Shown here piece after piece: positions 46,711 through 57,500 of a stretch of 64,000 nt of DNA (positions within the stretch are counted from its first letter, which is position 1; each line of letters opens with the position of its first letter). Origin of the DNA: Plantago major (Eukaryota; Streptophyta; Magnoliopsida; Lamiales; Plantaginaceae); the NCBI GenBank assembly GCA_026545765.1, contig CM048842.1, forward strand, positions 19,370,667-19,434,666, given 5' to 3'. The position numbers were made by a program, and so were the translations under genes. The notes beneath the pieces were generated by a model, which was given only the letters and a program-made list of their open reading frames with translations, was not told where the DNA came from and searched no databases.

Positions 46711-46926
46711 GAAGGGAAATTTGATTCCCAGGCGCCAATATCTGTCGCCATCGCCAATTCCTTTAATTTCCATCCGTTTATTCTGCTTTAAATTTCGTTC
46801 GTCCCTTTTGTCTGACTTTCAGTCATGCTGCAGAACAATTTCCGCCGTTGTCTGTGGAATGATTTCCACTTATCAGTGCTCTGACTCATTATTATCATCA
46901 TCATCTGGCTTATCATCAAATCATCA

Positions 46927-48285
46927 TCAAGTGGCTTTGTCTACCACCACTATTGCTGAGGAAGATTCTTCCTTTTCTTTGTTCTTGTGTTTAAGAGTAC
47001 CTTTGAGGATTTCAAATACGTCTTCTATAGAGACTTCTTCTTCTGGAGTTTGATTAGGATCCTGAGCATCCTGATAATCTTGACTAGCAGAGGCCATAGA
47101 TGTATCCGATTTTACGGACTGGGTTTCTCCATCAAATTTCTGTAGAAGATCTTTTTTCATTTCTTCTACGTATGCTTCTATTAGCATTTTCATTCTTTGT
47201 CTTTGGACTTCATCTTTGAGTTTTCTTCTGATTTGATCTAAGGGCGACTCTTCCTTTTGTGTCGCTATTCTTTTATTTTCTTGATATAATCTTATTCTTT
47301 TGTCTATAAAATTCAAAGTATCAATGCAATATAATTGCTTAGTTTCTGGGTTTTCTTTATTCATTTTTTCCCAGAACTTTGTATAAGAAGTTCTTTTAAT
47401 ACATGGTATTTCACTTTCGGTATAACCGATAACGGGTACCCATTTCCAAATTCAGGGTATAGAAAATTCCATAAAGAAATATAAAGAATAATTTTCTTGA
47501 GGAACTTCCTTTTTCGGAGTAACATTTATCCAGTTAGTAAATAGAGTTGAAAAATTTTCAGGGAGTATTACCCAGGTGGTTCCAAAATATGTCCACCAGT
47601 TTAGAAACCAATTTGGTATCTCCTGCTCATAAGCTTCACTACTGATTTTTATAAACCAGGAGTGTTTTTTCCTATCATTTTCATAAAGTAGCACTTTATT
47701 AAATGCTTCAACATAATCCCAGCAGTTATACTTTATGGGATTTCTATTATCGGGATAGTAAAATTCCCTTTCTCTTAATGGTGCTATTCCCCATTCTTCA
47801 GAAGATATAATCTTTTTAATATAAATTTTACTGAAGTTATAAACTTCCTTCTGTGTTCATGAGAAATGTGTTATTTCACATGACTCTGTGTTTGAAAGAA
47901 TATTTTCATAGAAAGATCTTGTTTTATAAGACCCTAAAGCATATGATGCCTTATCTAAATATCTGGCCATTAAAATCCAGGGATTATTTGCCCATCGCAT
48001 ATCCCTCAGTTCAAGCAGAAGTATTACTTCTTGATTCCTGTTTTCAACATATTCAGTCTTACTTTCTTCAGACTCTTCTTCTGCTACTATTTTAGCAAAA
48101 GATGGGATTTTTCCCTTATTTCTCTTGTACTCAAGAAATTCTTGGTACTCTTCTGAGCTCTGAGCCTCAGATTTTCGTGATGGCAGATTCATTGCTATAA
48201 GCTTTCCTCTGCCAGTTTGGGCCAGAATCCTTTCTGAACCCCATCCTCCTCTTCCTCGCGAGTACATTAATCCTGCAAAATTCAT
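46927..48285 (-). pseudogene. pararetroviral downstream frame (ORF2-like), interrupted by two stops
   Basis: One reading frame of about 450 codons runs from the ATG at 48285 to 46927. It is broken only by TGA at 47857-47859 and TGA at 47452-47454. Its ATG overlaps the stop of the polymerase frame as ATGA (48282-48285), a layout often used for termination-reinitiation. Visible features are a glycine/arginine-rich start (YSRGRGGWGSER), a W-rich middle (PNWFLNWWTYFG) and a charged, partly coiled C-terminal part rich in K/E. I recognise no enzymatic domain. Florendoviruses carry an extra frame of unknown function in this position, and this is probably it. Confidence 0.65.
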
Positions 48286-48707
48286 GAAATATACTCACGT
48301 GTTAAAAAGTCTGGAAGACTATTATCTTCTCCTTTTTTATAAATAATCTCGAAATCAAAAGGAGCTAAATGAGCTTGCCATCTTGCAAACATCTGTTTAG
48401 AAACATCATGTTTAAAATCTTTATTAAACATAAACTTTGCAGAGTTACAGTCTGTTTTGATTATAAACTTTTGATTGTATAAATCATCTTGAAATTTTAA
48501 AACACACTTGACAATTGCAAGTATTTCTTTGGCAATAGTAGCATAATTTTTATGACTATTATTCCATTTTCCAGAATAAAAACGAACAAGATATTCTTGT
48601 TTGTTATGAGGATCAATCTGTTTAAGAATACCCCCATATCCTATATCTGAAGCATCTGTCTCAACAATTTTATCCCATGAAGGATTACTCAGCATAAGAC
48701 AAGGCAA
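48282..48707 (-). pseudogene. pararetroviral RNase H domain
   Basis: It contains DKIVETDASDIGYGGIL (first catalytic Asp), the YATIAKEILAIVKCV helix with the catalytic Glu, FIIKTDCNSAKF (Asp) and a C-terminal DNSLPDFLTRE. These are the standard RNase H blocks of Caulimoviridae. It is in the same frame as the reverse transcriptase fragment 48765-49190, separated from it by an in-frame TAG at 48765-48767. It would degrade RNA in RNA-DNA hybrids during viral DNA synthesis. Confidence 0.9.
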
Positions 48708-48764
48708 TGTTTTAACCTTTTCTTTTAACTTCCTAACAGCCTGAGTATGATTTTCAGACCAAGG

Positions 48765-49648
48765 CTATGGATTCTTTTTAAGTCTATCATATAAGATAGC
48801 AGTATCTTGGGCTATATCTTTATAATAAGAAGAGATATAATTCAAACTTCCTAAAAACCTCTGTAACTGGGTTTTATTAGTTATTTCATCAGGAAATTTA
48901 TCTGCAAAATCAATGCTTCTATTTATTGGGATAATATTACTTTTTTCTATATAATGTCCCAAAAATCTTATTTTTGTTTGAAACAAAGACATTTTTGGTT
49001 TTGATATAACTAGACCATTCTGTATAACTATTTTCTTTAAGATATCCAAATGTTTGAAATGGGCTTCAATATCTTTTGAAAATACTAAGATATCATCAAT
49101 ATAAACCAATATAAATTCACTGTATGGCGTAAAAATATCATTCATAATTTTCTGGAATTCAGAAGGAGCATTTTTTAAACCAAATGGCATTACATTCCAT
49201 TCATAATGTCCTATTGGAACGTTGAAGGCTGTTTTATACCTATCTTTTTGTTCAATTTGTACCGCTTGATAACGATTTTAAATCAAATTTTGAAAAGCAG
49301 TATTGAATCATAAAGTCTTTCTAGAAGATCTTTTTTATTTGGAATAGGATGCCTAATCCATTTTAAAACCTTATTAAGGGGCTTGTAATTTATTACTAAT
49401 CTAGGAACTCCTCTTTCTTGTTCACTATGTTTATTAACATAAAAAGCTGTACAAGACCAAGGAGATTGAGAAGGACTTATTAGACCTTTTCGTAATAAAG
49501 AATCAATTTCTTTTTTACAGAGTTCTAAATACTCTGAATTCATCTTACAAGGTCTTGCCTTTGTCGGAATCCTTTTTTCATCAAAGTCTTCCTCATAAGG
49601 GAGACTGACTACATCTTCTTCTGTTCCAGAAAGCATTAGGATGATCAT
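48765..49648 (-). pseudogene. pararetroviral reverse transcriptase, frameshifted
   Basis: The N-terminal part (49283-49648) carries IPTKARP, the CKKEIDSLLRKGLI block, VINYKPLN and WIRHPIPNK. Near 49270-49285 the frame shifts. The C-terminal part (48765-49190) has MPFGLKNAPSEFQ and the catalytic YIDDILVFSKD (about 49092-49107 for YIDD), then FLGHYI and LQRFLGSLNYI. All hallmarks of a Caulimoviridae polymerase are present, but split over two frames. An in-frame TAG then separates it from RNase H. Confidence 0.92.
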
Positions 49649-51686
49649 TGCAAATTTCTAAAGAAAGCTGATTCTCAATCATTTTAATTTTCCCTTGTAA
49701 TTTGGGATTTTGTAATTTTTCTTCAATAGTCAAAGAATTTATTTCTTGTTTTAAGAAATTCATCTGGTTTTTCTTTAAGGTCAGATGATCATACATCTCA
49801 TGTAACATTCTATTAACTGGTTTCGTAATAAAATTTAAGTGGATTTTCCCACCTTGAAAAGTTCCGGTAATACCAGTATTATCCACGTGGGTAAAAGGAT
49901 AAATTTTTGAAATAAAAGGGGTACCAAGTATTACTTGATTAGAAATATCTTTCGTTAGTAAAAAACTGGTTTGAATACAATTTTTATTAATACAAATATA
50001 AGCTCTAGGAAGCTTATATTTTACATTTAATTTTTCTCCGCCAGCATGAGAAAGAGTATGCGTAGTTTTATGAAAATACTTTGTAGGAATTAATCCTTCC
50101 TGTATGACATTTAAATCTGCACCACTGTCTATGAGAGCAGTCAATTCTTTTGAAAAATAGTCATCAATTAATAGGGTAACTTTGATATACCATTTTTGGG
50201 ATATGACCATTTCTAAGGTTGAAAGAAAATTATCATCCACTTGTGAATCAAAAGGTTGAGCAATTGGTTTACTTCGACTTGATTCACCAGTAGTAGAATG
50301 ATCAGTTTCTTTTGTATATTTTTCAAGTTTAGAAACTCGATAATCTATTAATTTATTTTCTTTTTTTAAAACCTGTATTTCCTTTTTAAGGTTTTCAACT
50401 TCTATTTCTAAAGCATGAGTAGAAGTAGGAGTTTCCACTGTCCTTCTCTGCTTTAGAAGTTCATAAACTTCTGACATAGAGTAGGGTTCATCTTTTTTGA
50501 AATCTTCTGGGAGAACCATTGGTTCTGGCAAAGTCGAAGAAGTACTAGGAATATTTTCCATATGATCTATAGTTTTAGATCTTAACTCATGATCTTTAAT
50601 TGTTTTCAGAAACTCGATAATATTATTACCATCTAAAACATTTAAATCAGTTCCTTGAAACTGTGAAAGAATATTGTAAAATTCTTTATTAAAGAATTTA
50701 TCATTATCTGTGTCTCCTTGTTCTCTTATACATGGTTGTCCAAGATTACAAGGTTCACAGTCTGACTCTGAATCAGACAATACTGATTCTTGATCAAGAA
50801 CTTTTAAGTTCTCTTCTTCAGTACTGTTAGAAGTATCTGAATCTTCAGAAGAGTCCATACTCTTTTCTTCATCAGAATTTAAAAGTATTTTTGAGAGAGT
50901 TTCTTTTAAATCATTATCAGCATTTAATCTGTTTATTTTTCGCTTGGTCCAACAATTTGTTGCAAAGTGACCAAGTTTTCCACATTGACGGCAAACTATA
51001 AGTTTCTTTCTAATCCGTTTTCTATCTTCTCTATCTTCTTTTCTTTGCTTACGGATTTCTAATTTTCTTGGAGAGTAATGTCTCTTCCTTTTTGGCTTAT
51101 AAGCCGACTTATCTTTCGACTTATGAGGTTTTGAAGTGGATGGTACATCCATACCAAATTGGTCACAGAACTGTCCTAACTGGGCTTTCTCTTTCAAGTT
51201 CTGTCTTTTAATTTGTTGGTTTAATTTAATCTCATTGCATAAGGCTAAACCTTCTTGTATACAAGTTCCAATTAACTTGCCATAAGTATAATCTTCATAA
51301 GGGATAGAAACTTTATCTTTTCTTAGATTTTTTCTAACCCTTTCTGCAAATAATGCAGGAAGTCCGTCAATAAATTTTGATTTCCAATGTGGACTATTAC
51401 ATTCAGGTAATTCCATTACCCTATTTAAAAAAGTATCTTTATACCATCGAAAATCAGTCAATGTTTTGCATCTTAAATTCTGCAGAACAGTTCTAATATT
51501 TTCACTGTTATCGGAATATCTTCCGGTAAAATGTTCAATAATAGTAACAACTAAAGTATAAACTGCATTTTCAACTGATCCTTCATCTTCCTGTTTTACA
51601 GTATTAAAAATATAATTTTTTCCCTCAGGAGAGAGATAATTATCCCACCAACCTTTTAATTGCCCTGGAAAACCAGCAACAATCAT
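49593..51686 (-). pseudogene. pararetroviral coat-protein region, zinc knuckle and aspartic protease
   Basis: This 697-codon frame is the longest in the window. It opens with FPGQLKGWWDNYL, part of the caulimoviral coat-protein core, so the Met at 51686 is internal to the coat domain. A very basic stretch (HKSKDKSAYKPKRKRHYSPR) and the zinc knuckle CRQCGKLGHFATNC (about 50950-50995) follow. Next come acidic Ser/Glu/Asp-rich sequence, a coiled-coil-like KKEIQVLKKENKL, and the protease motif LIDSGADLNVI (about 50115-50145). The frame ends by a shift near 49625, before the polymerase. The preceding frame overlaps its start as ATGA in an A-rich run. Confidence 0.9.
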
Positions 51687-52657
51687 TTTTGCAAATTTTT
51701 ATCAGTGTTGCCATTCATTTTACAAATCATAGAGTACATAAGCATTCTATGAATCATATTATAAATTTGCCTATCAGCATAAGCATCTAAGTTCCATTCA
51801 TAGATGTTTTTGCCATTGTAGCTATTATTCAAGATATATTCTTGTTCTTCGTGTAAAGTATCTATAGGAGAAGGTCTCCTATAATAGTACATTCTCTGGG
51901 TAGGTTTATCAGCCCATTTTCGCAGCTTATTGATTTCATCATTGATTACTTTTTTGTAATCAGGATTTTCCTGTACAACATCATGAAGAGTTGTAACTTT
52001 CATATCCTTAAATTTTTCGGTTAAAAACTTTTCAAGCTCCTTCATAGATTTTAATTTAAAGTCTGCTATTTCAGGAGGTGGCTGAATATTAGGACAGGTT
52101 GAATCCTGTTCCTTTTCCTTTTCTTTTAAAGGAAGATTAGAGTTTAAAAGAAGATTAGGGTTAATAGTTTTTAAAACTAATTCCACTCTTTCACTCAGAG
52201 AGATTAAATGTTCTCCAAGGACATTTATAAACAAATTTGTATAATTCTGTTGTTCAATCATTCTATTTATTTGTTTATAAGTTACCGGTAGAGTTTCATC
52301 CTCCAGTAATTTTGCAAAAGCCAGGAAACTAAGATTTTCTTTTTCAATTTGAAACGACTGTTGTGGAGGATAAACTTGTTGTAAAGTTTTCCCCGTTGAA
52401 AGTTAATAATTTCTTTCTAAAACTGAAATATATTGTCCCACATATTTAGAAACAAACCAGGGAACAAAAGGAATCATAGTATTATGTTTTTCACAATCTT
52501 TATAAAATTCTTCTTGGATAGAAGTTTTTTCTTTTTGAGAAAAGTTTGTAAAAAGCCAATTTTTAAAAGGCTCCCATTTGGGTGAATTAAATTCAGTCCT
52601 AATCTTTTGCCTAGCCGGAGAGCCAGGACTAAAATCAATTAGATGATTTATATTCAT
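51683..52657 (-). pseudogene. pararetroviral region between movement and coat domains, one internal stop
   Basis: One frame runs from the ATG at 52657 to the TGA at 51683. It is broken by TAA at 52403-52405. The first part contains KWEPFKNWLFTNFS and IPFVPWFV. The second has a Lys/Glu-rich stretch (LKSMKELEKFLTEKFKDMKV) and MYYYRRPSPIDTLHEEQ, a motif seen upstream of the coat protein in petuvirus-like polyproteins. The start ATG overlaps the stop of the previous frame as TAATG. In intact relatives this segment is part of the polyprotein. Confidence 0.75.
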
Positions 52658-53725
52658 TAATAATGAAATTCCATTTCTGATGCAGTTATATCTGCTTCAC
52701 TTTGAGTATAATTAACTCCTCTGACAATATTATCACGATCTTTATTTATTCTGAGCTCATCTATATGATCTTCTTGTATGGTTTCAACAGACTTTTGTAT
52801 CCTGCTTTTAGCAGAGATTGACATCCTGGAAGGAGTATCAACTACATAGTCTATAGGGGATATAAAAGATCTCAAGGATGAAGACTTACCAAGTCTTGAA
52901 GATGAACCTATTAAATCGTTATTATTTTCAAACTGCATTTTTACTAAACCTTCAGGTGTTTGGATAACATCTATTAGATTATTTTGAATAACAGGTTGTG
53001 AGGGCACTGTTAGATAAATCGTCCAATTTTCTGGAAAATCTATTTCTTCCCATTTAATAGATCTTCGAGTAGTAATTTTAGACTTTCTAAAATTAGTTTC
53101 AATTAAAATAGTTTCATTTAAAGGTTTATCAACCCTTCGACAGTGCGGATTTAAGGTAAACAGAGGTTTATAATAAATCCTATAACAGATACATATAGTT
53201 TACATTCATAATATAATTATAACCATTAGTCTTAACATTTAATGTTAAGGAGTCTAAAATATTAATATCCGATAAAGATAATTGTAAATTCGGATAAACA
53301 TCAAAATAACCTGGACCATGGGCCAAACTAGACTGTATAATTCCTATTAAAGATTTTTTCCAGTCTAAGTTTCTACCATCTCTAAGAGCAGCTATAGAAC
53401 TCTCGGGTAATCCTTCTAAGGTTAAAGGTTTAAAAGCAATCTGTACTAAACCTATATGAAGAAATTTGTAAAGGTTTTTATAAACAGCTATATCTTTTTC
53501 ACTAAGTAATTTTATTACTAATTCGTCATTATCCAGTGAAACAGATTCCTCAGTAGTTTTTACTACCTGTTTTAAACCTAATTTCTCAAAAGTTCCTAAT
53601 TGGTAAATAACCTTAGGCTCAATTCTAGGAATTGTCCATCTATTTAATAAGTCTAAATTTTGGGGAATATCAAATTCCTCTCGTCTACTGTTTTTAACAT
53701 TATCCTTTCTTCTAATCATATTCAT
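52657..53725 (-). pseudogene. pararetroviral movement protein, frameshifted
   Basis: The N-terminal piece (53180-53725) holds the 30K-superfamily core, including KVIYQLGTFEKLG, FLHIGLVQIAFKPLTLEGLP, the central SSIAALRDGRN and AHGPGYFDVYPNLQLSL. The frame shifts near 53185-53195, after which readable sequence (with VDKPLNETILIET) continues to 52657. In total it is about 356 codons, a normal size for a caulimoviral movement protein. This protein would enlarge plasmodesmata for cell-to-cell spread. The ATG at 53725 lies right after the terminal repeat. Confidence 0.88.
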
Positions 53726-53765
53726 GATTAAAAACAGTGTTTGTGTTAAGACTTATCTTAATCAT
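53723..53765 (-). repeat. 43-bp terminal direct repeat of the pararetrovirus, upstream copy
   Basis: Identical to 46012-46054. It is directly followed on the right by (TA)n, and on the left, three bases into the repeat, by the movement-protein start. Confidence 0.9.
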
Positions 53766-54544
53766 ATATATATATATATATATACATACATACATACATA
53801 CACACACACACTGTAATAAAATAATATAACATAGGCTTTGATAGAACTTGTTTAGCGGATTAGTCCAGAGAACATGTGCATAGTGACCTTTTAATTTCTT
53901 GCACATACTTTTGATGTGAAGAGAAGTCATTGATCAATCAAACATGATAAAAGAGTCATAGGTATCATGATTAATACCAGTAATTTAGTTTAAACATACA
54001 TATCATTGATCTAATACGCCAACTATGTTACGACAAATATATTACTAGAAAATCATTACGGAGTACCATTTTAATCTAGAACAACGTAACACATGCATCT
54101 ATAACATAAATATATGATACATGAAATTATCATGCATCTGTTATATAAACTGTCAGTATTGTTATGTTGGTCAAGCAAGTTTCATTGTAATAACTAACAA
54201 ACCGAACTTGTGTTTGATTACATCATACATATGTTGCAAACACAACTACGGATTTTTGCTATCACCTGTGCTATATTCTTGTAGCTTTCATGTCCTAGAT
54301 TTGTAAGTTGTACATCATTAAGCCGGTAGAGTTTTCGGTTGGTTTCTGAAATCTCTCAGAGAAACTCTCTTTGGCTCTTTGCAATTCGAAACCTTATAGA
54401 AGCAATGCCTCACCACCACCACCACCACCACCATCATGTGGCATTGAAGTCGCAGAACACAAACAGCCATTTCATTGAAGTTCTCACCCGTGCCATGCTT
54501 CATATTTTGACAATTAGATGAAATTTCTTACATGCTCCCAGAGT
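53766..54544. other. downstream flank of the branching-enzyme gene
   Basis: The flank opens with TA/TACA/CA microsatellite (53766-53811). A (CAC)n run at 54412-54435 lies in the probable 3' untranslated region of the gene that ends at 54545. No other gene was seen. Confidence 0.5.
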
Positions 54545-57500
54545 TACACTCTGAGAATCCGCTTTAGCTTATAGACCTGCACGAAGGAACTCCTGAATTC
54601 CTAATTTACGAAACCAAAATCTCTTTCAAAAGCATTTAAATAACCATAATCATCTGATTCTCAAGTTTTGATATGCATTAAATAACTAATACTTTGTTTC
54701 ATCGATTCAACTGTGTCCTTTGCAAGAGGAAAATTTTCAAAAAACATATTATACCATTATCTTAAAGGGACACTGACCTGAGCACTTCTACTTGGCAGTG
54801 GGACTTCTAAACAAAATCTGGCGCCATCAGTTCTGCAAACCAAGTGAAAAGCGAAGACAGGTTCAAGATATAACAAATAGGGGAAGATAACTTGTATAGA
54901 GATGGAAAAGTGAGTGAGACAAAAGGACCATTATATACCTTCTGCTAATGGTTCTTTTAACATATTCAGTCTCACTAACAAATCCCTGACCACCATAAAT
55001 CTCATCATCTGTATTCAGCATGACCTAGGAGGTTTTCATGAATTAGCATAACCCAGTAATCAATAGAAGTTGAGTTTCAAAACTAATTACACCAGTTTTC
55101 AAGCAATACAAAATTCAAGATGAAAATGTAACAAAAGCATCACGTTACTTGATATTCTCCAGCTTCTTCCACGCCTACACTGTATCGCTCATAGGAATTT
55201 GAGGGGTGGAAGTTGAAGACAAAGAGAAAAGGACCTCGTAAATAACATATCACCTGGTTGGCAAAAGTTTCCATCAGTTACGTGCAGACTGAAAGAAAAT
55301 CAAATCCAAAAGCCATGTCCTCCAGACACTACAAAGATATGTGGGTGTGCATGATGTTTTTTATGAATCCAAAAATCGTCATTACCCAGGACCCACATTT
55401 AAATCTTGACATATTTCATGATTTCAATCATATACTCCCTCCGTCCCATACTCCTTACTTTTCTATTATCTCTCTTACTTTTTACCATCTACTTCCTTTT
55501 TTATTATATTTCCTTCAAATTTTGACAAAGTCAAATGGTAAAGCTTCTAAAAAAACGGAGGGAGTATGTTATTGTATGTTGGCCTGAATCCTGCTCCAAG
55601 AAACAGGAATCTTGAGTGGAGATGACTTTAGCCAGGAATCCTGAGAGCAGAGTTACATTGAATTCCTGGCATTTGGAGATCTATGAGAAGCTACAACATC
55701 ATCGAAAATGGACTATTCAACACAAAAGTTAACGAGACAAAAAAAAATACCAAGGTCCTTTTTAATTAGCTAATTACCGTCACTTAACTAATCAAACACT
55801 GAAACTCGATGATGTTTTAGGCTTTTAGCCTATTAAAGAAAAGGAAAGAAAAAGAAAAGAAAAGAAAATATCAATAAAGCTGAACCATCAACCCTTTGTT
55901 GATAACCTGTTGACAAAACAACCATCTATAAGATCCAACCAAAATGCCAAAGTAAAGGCAGTCATAGGAGCATTCTGAGATTCCAATGGATATGATTTAT
56001 ATATGTCAGCAAATGATACTAAAAACAGGCAAGACAGTAAAAAAGACAACTTATTCCTAGACTATTTGATGTTGCACAGTTCATCATATTTAAGTCAAGA
56101 AATAAGTGGAATGAAATTAGGATGATGTCTAGATATATAGCTATCACGTCTTTTTGACCAAGTGACAGGAAAGGTTAATCAATTGCTCAGACTCCACTAA
56201 TATTCATTTCGGTTGGAAAGAACACAAACTAACCACAAGCAGCTGTTTCATGGTACATTTGTAAGTATGTTACCATTGTAGTGTCATTAACATGATGCAC
56301 ATTGGGCAGACCTCTTAAGCCTCTTAGAAGGATTTTTTCATCCGAATCCAGTTTCATCATATCCTGTAAGGAAAGGTGGTAAAGGATTTAGTTGCACTGT
56401 ACCTAATATGATCAAAATGATGACCTATTAAATGTCTAACATCATACAGTATGCTCAGCATAAGTGTAATGAGGGAAGGTACAACTGATTTTACTAATAC
56501 CTCAGTCTACAGAACACAATAGCACAAAAGTACCTGGCAGTGCAAAGTTCGTTCACAATGAGGTGCTTTATCATCCGAGAAAGATAAAGAAATTTTAACT
56601 GATCTTACAGGTCCATGCTAGTAGAGGGGTTGGGATGTATTTCAATTTTAAGTTTAATAGTTCTTTAATATTCACCCTCACTTGTGGGCTGTAGTCAACC
56701 ACTTTTTGGCGAGTGCTATCAAGCTGACAAGTTGATTTGGGTAGACATGCTGCTTGAGAGATTCGAATCAATGATAGAATAATGGAATTTCGTCTCATCT
56801 ACATGCATAAGCTTGTAATAGTTGGGATGATTTCAGTATAAAAATCAGTAAAACATATGATGTCACATGCAAGTGCAGACGTTGACCATGTACAAAGCTA
56901 TAAAGAGTCCATGAATCCAGTGCAAGAACACAGCAATACCTCCCAACTTACCTTATCAAATGCAAACAATTTGCGGTGAACTTGATCATCCAAAAGATCC
57001 CAACACCGATTTGCAAGTGAATATGAGAAATTGTTGCTTGACGCTGGGAATTCAATCCTCTGGTACAAGAAAAATGTATTAAGATTATGAATTGTCTAGT
57101 AATTATAAGTGTGCCATGCCAAAAAAAAAAAAAAAATATTACCTTCGGATGTCCGAATTCATTGCCCATAAAGTTGAGGTATGCCGGACCACCGATCGTA
57201 AATGTAATCAGCCTGATCATCTGAACAATAGACAAATCACGTTAGTTTATCTTCCATGTGCCAAACATTGGATGGCAATAAATTTAATGGTGCAGCAACT
57301 AATAAATTGAAGGACGGACATCTCATTTCAAACTATTTTCATATGGTATCAAGTAAAGGACAAGCACAGCTCCATAGGTAAGACGCTTCCCCTCCAAGAG
57401 GATCTACATCTTTCCTAAAGAGGACCAGCTCTAAGTGTTTGGAACCTTTGCTAAAATTGAGCTCCCGCTCAACAAGGCTTCACTTCAGGTCAGATAATAA

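Larger units (their letters stand above)
46012..53765 (-). mobile_element. endogenous pararetrovirus (Caulimoviridae, florendovirus/petuvirus-like), near full length, disabled
   Basis: On the minus strand, in order: movement protein, coat-protein region with CCHC zinc knuckle, aspartic protease, reverse transcriptase, RNase H, a separate downstream frame, a TATA-type promoter and a tRNA-Met primer site. No integrase and no LTRs are present, as in Caulimoviridae. The same 43 bases lie at both ends (46012-46054 and 53723-53765), so the unit is 7711 bp with a short terminal overlap, as from a circular genome. At least six frameshifts or stops break the coding frames. The domain order with a second frame after RNase H, and the TA-repeat site, fit florendoviruses best; petuvirus is the alternative. 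No function is expected from it. Confidence 0.9.

Noticed and set aside
48285..53725. Active virus
   Set aside because: At least six frameshifts or in-frame stops interrupt movement, coat, polymerase and downstream frames, and there is only one copy here.
54318..54521. Short protein with a run of histidines
   Set aside because: Translated (CAC)n microsatellite in the 3' flank of the branching-enzyme gene.
54765..54832. Branching-enzyme stop by reading through the donor at 54778 (stop 24 bases into the intron)
   Set aside because: A spliced 33-base last exon at 54545-54577 encodes [10 protein letters not shown], which fits the known C-terminal end of this class, and both splice sites are good.
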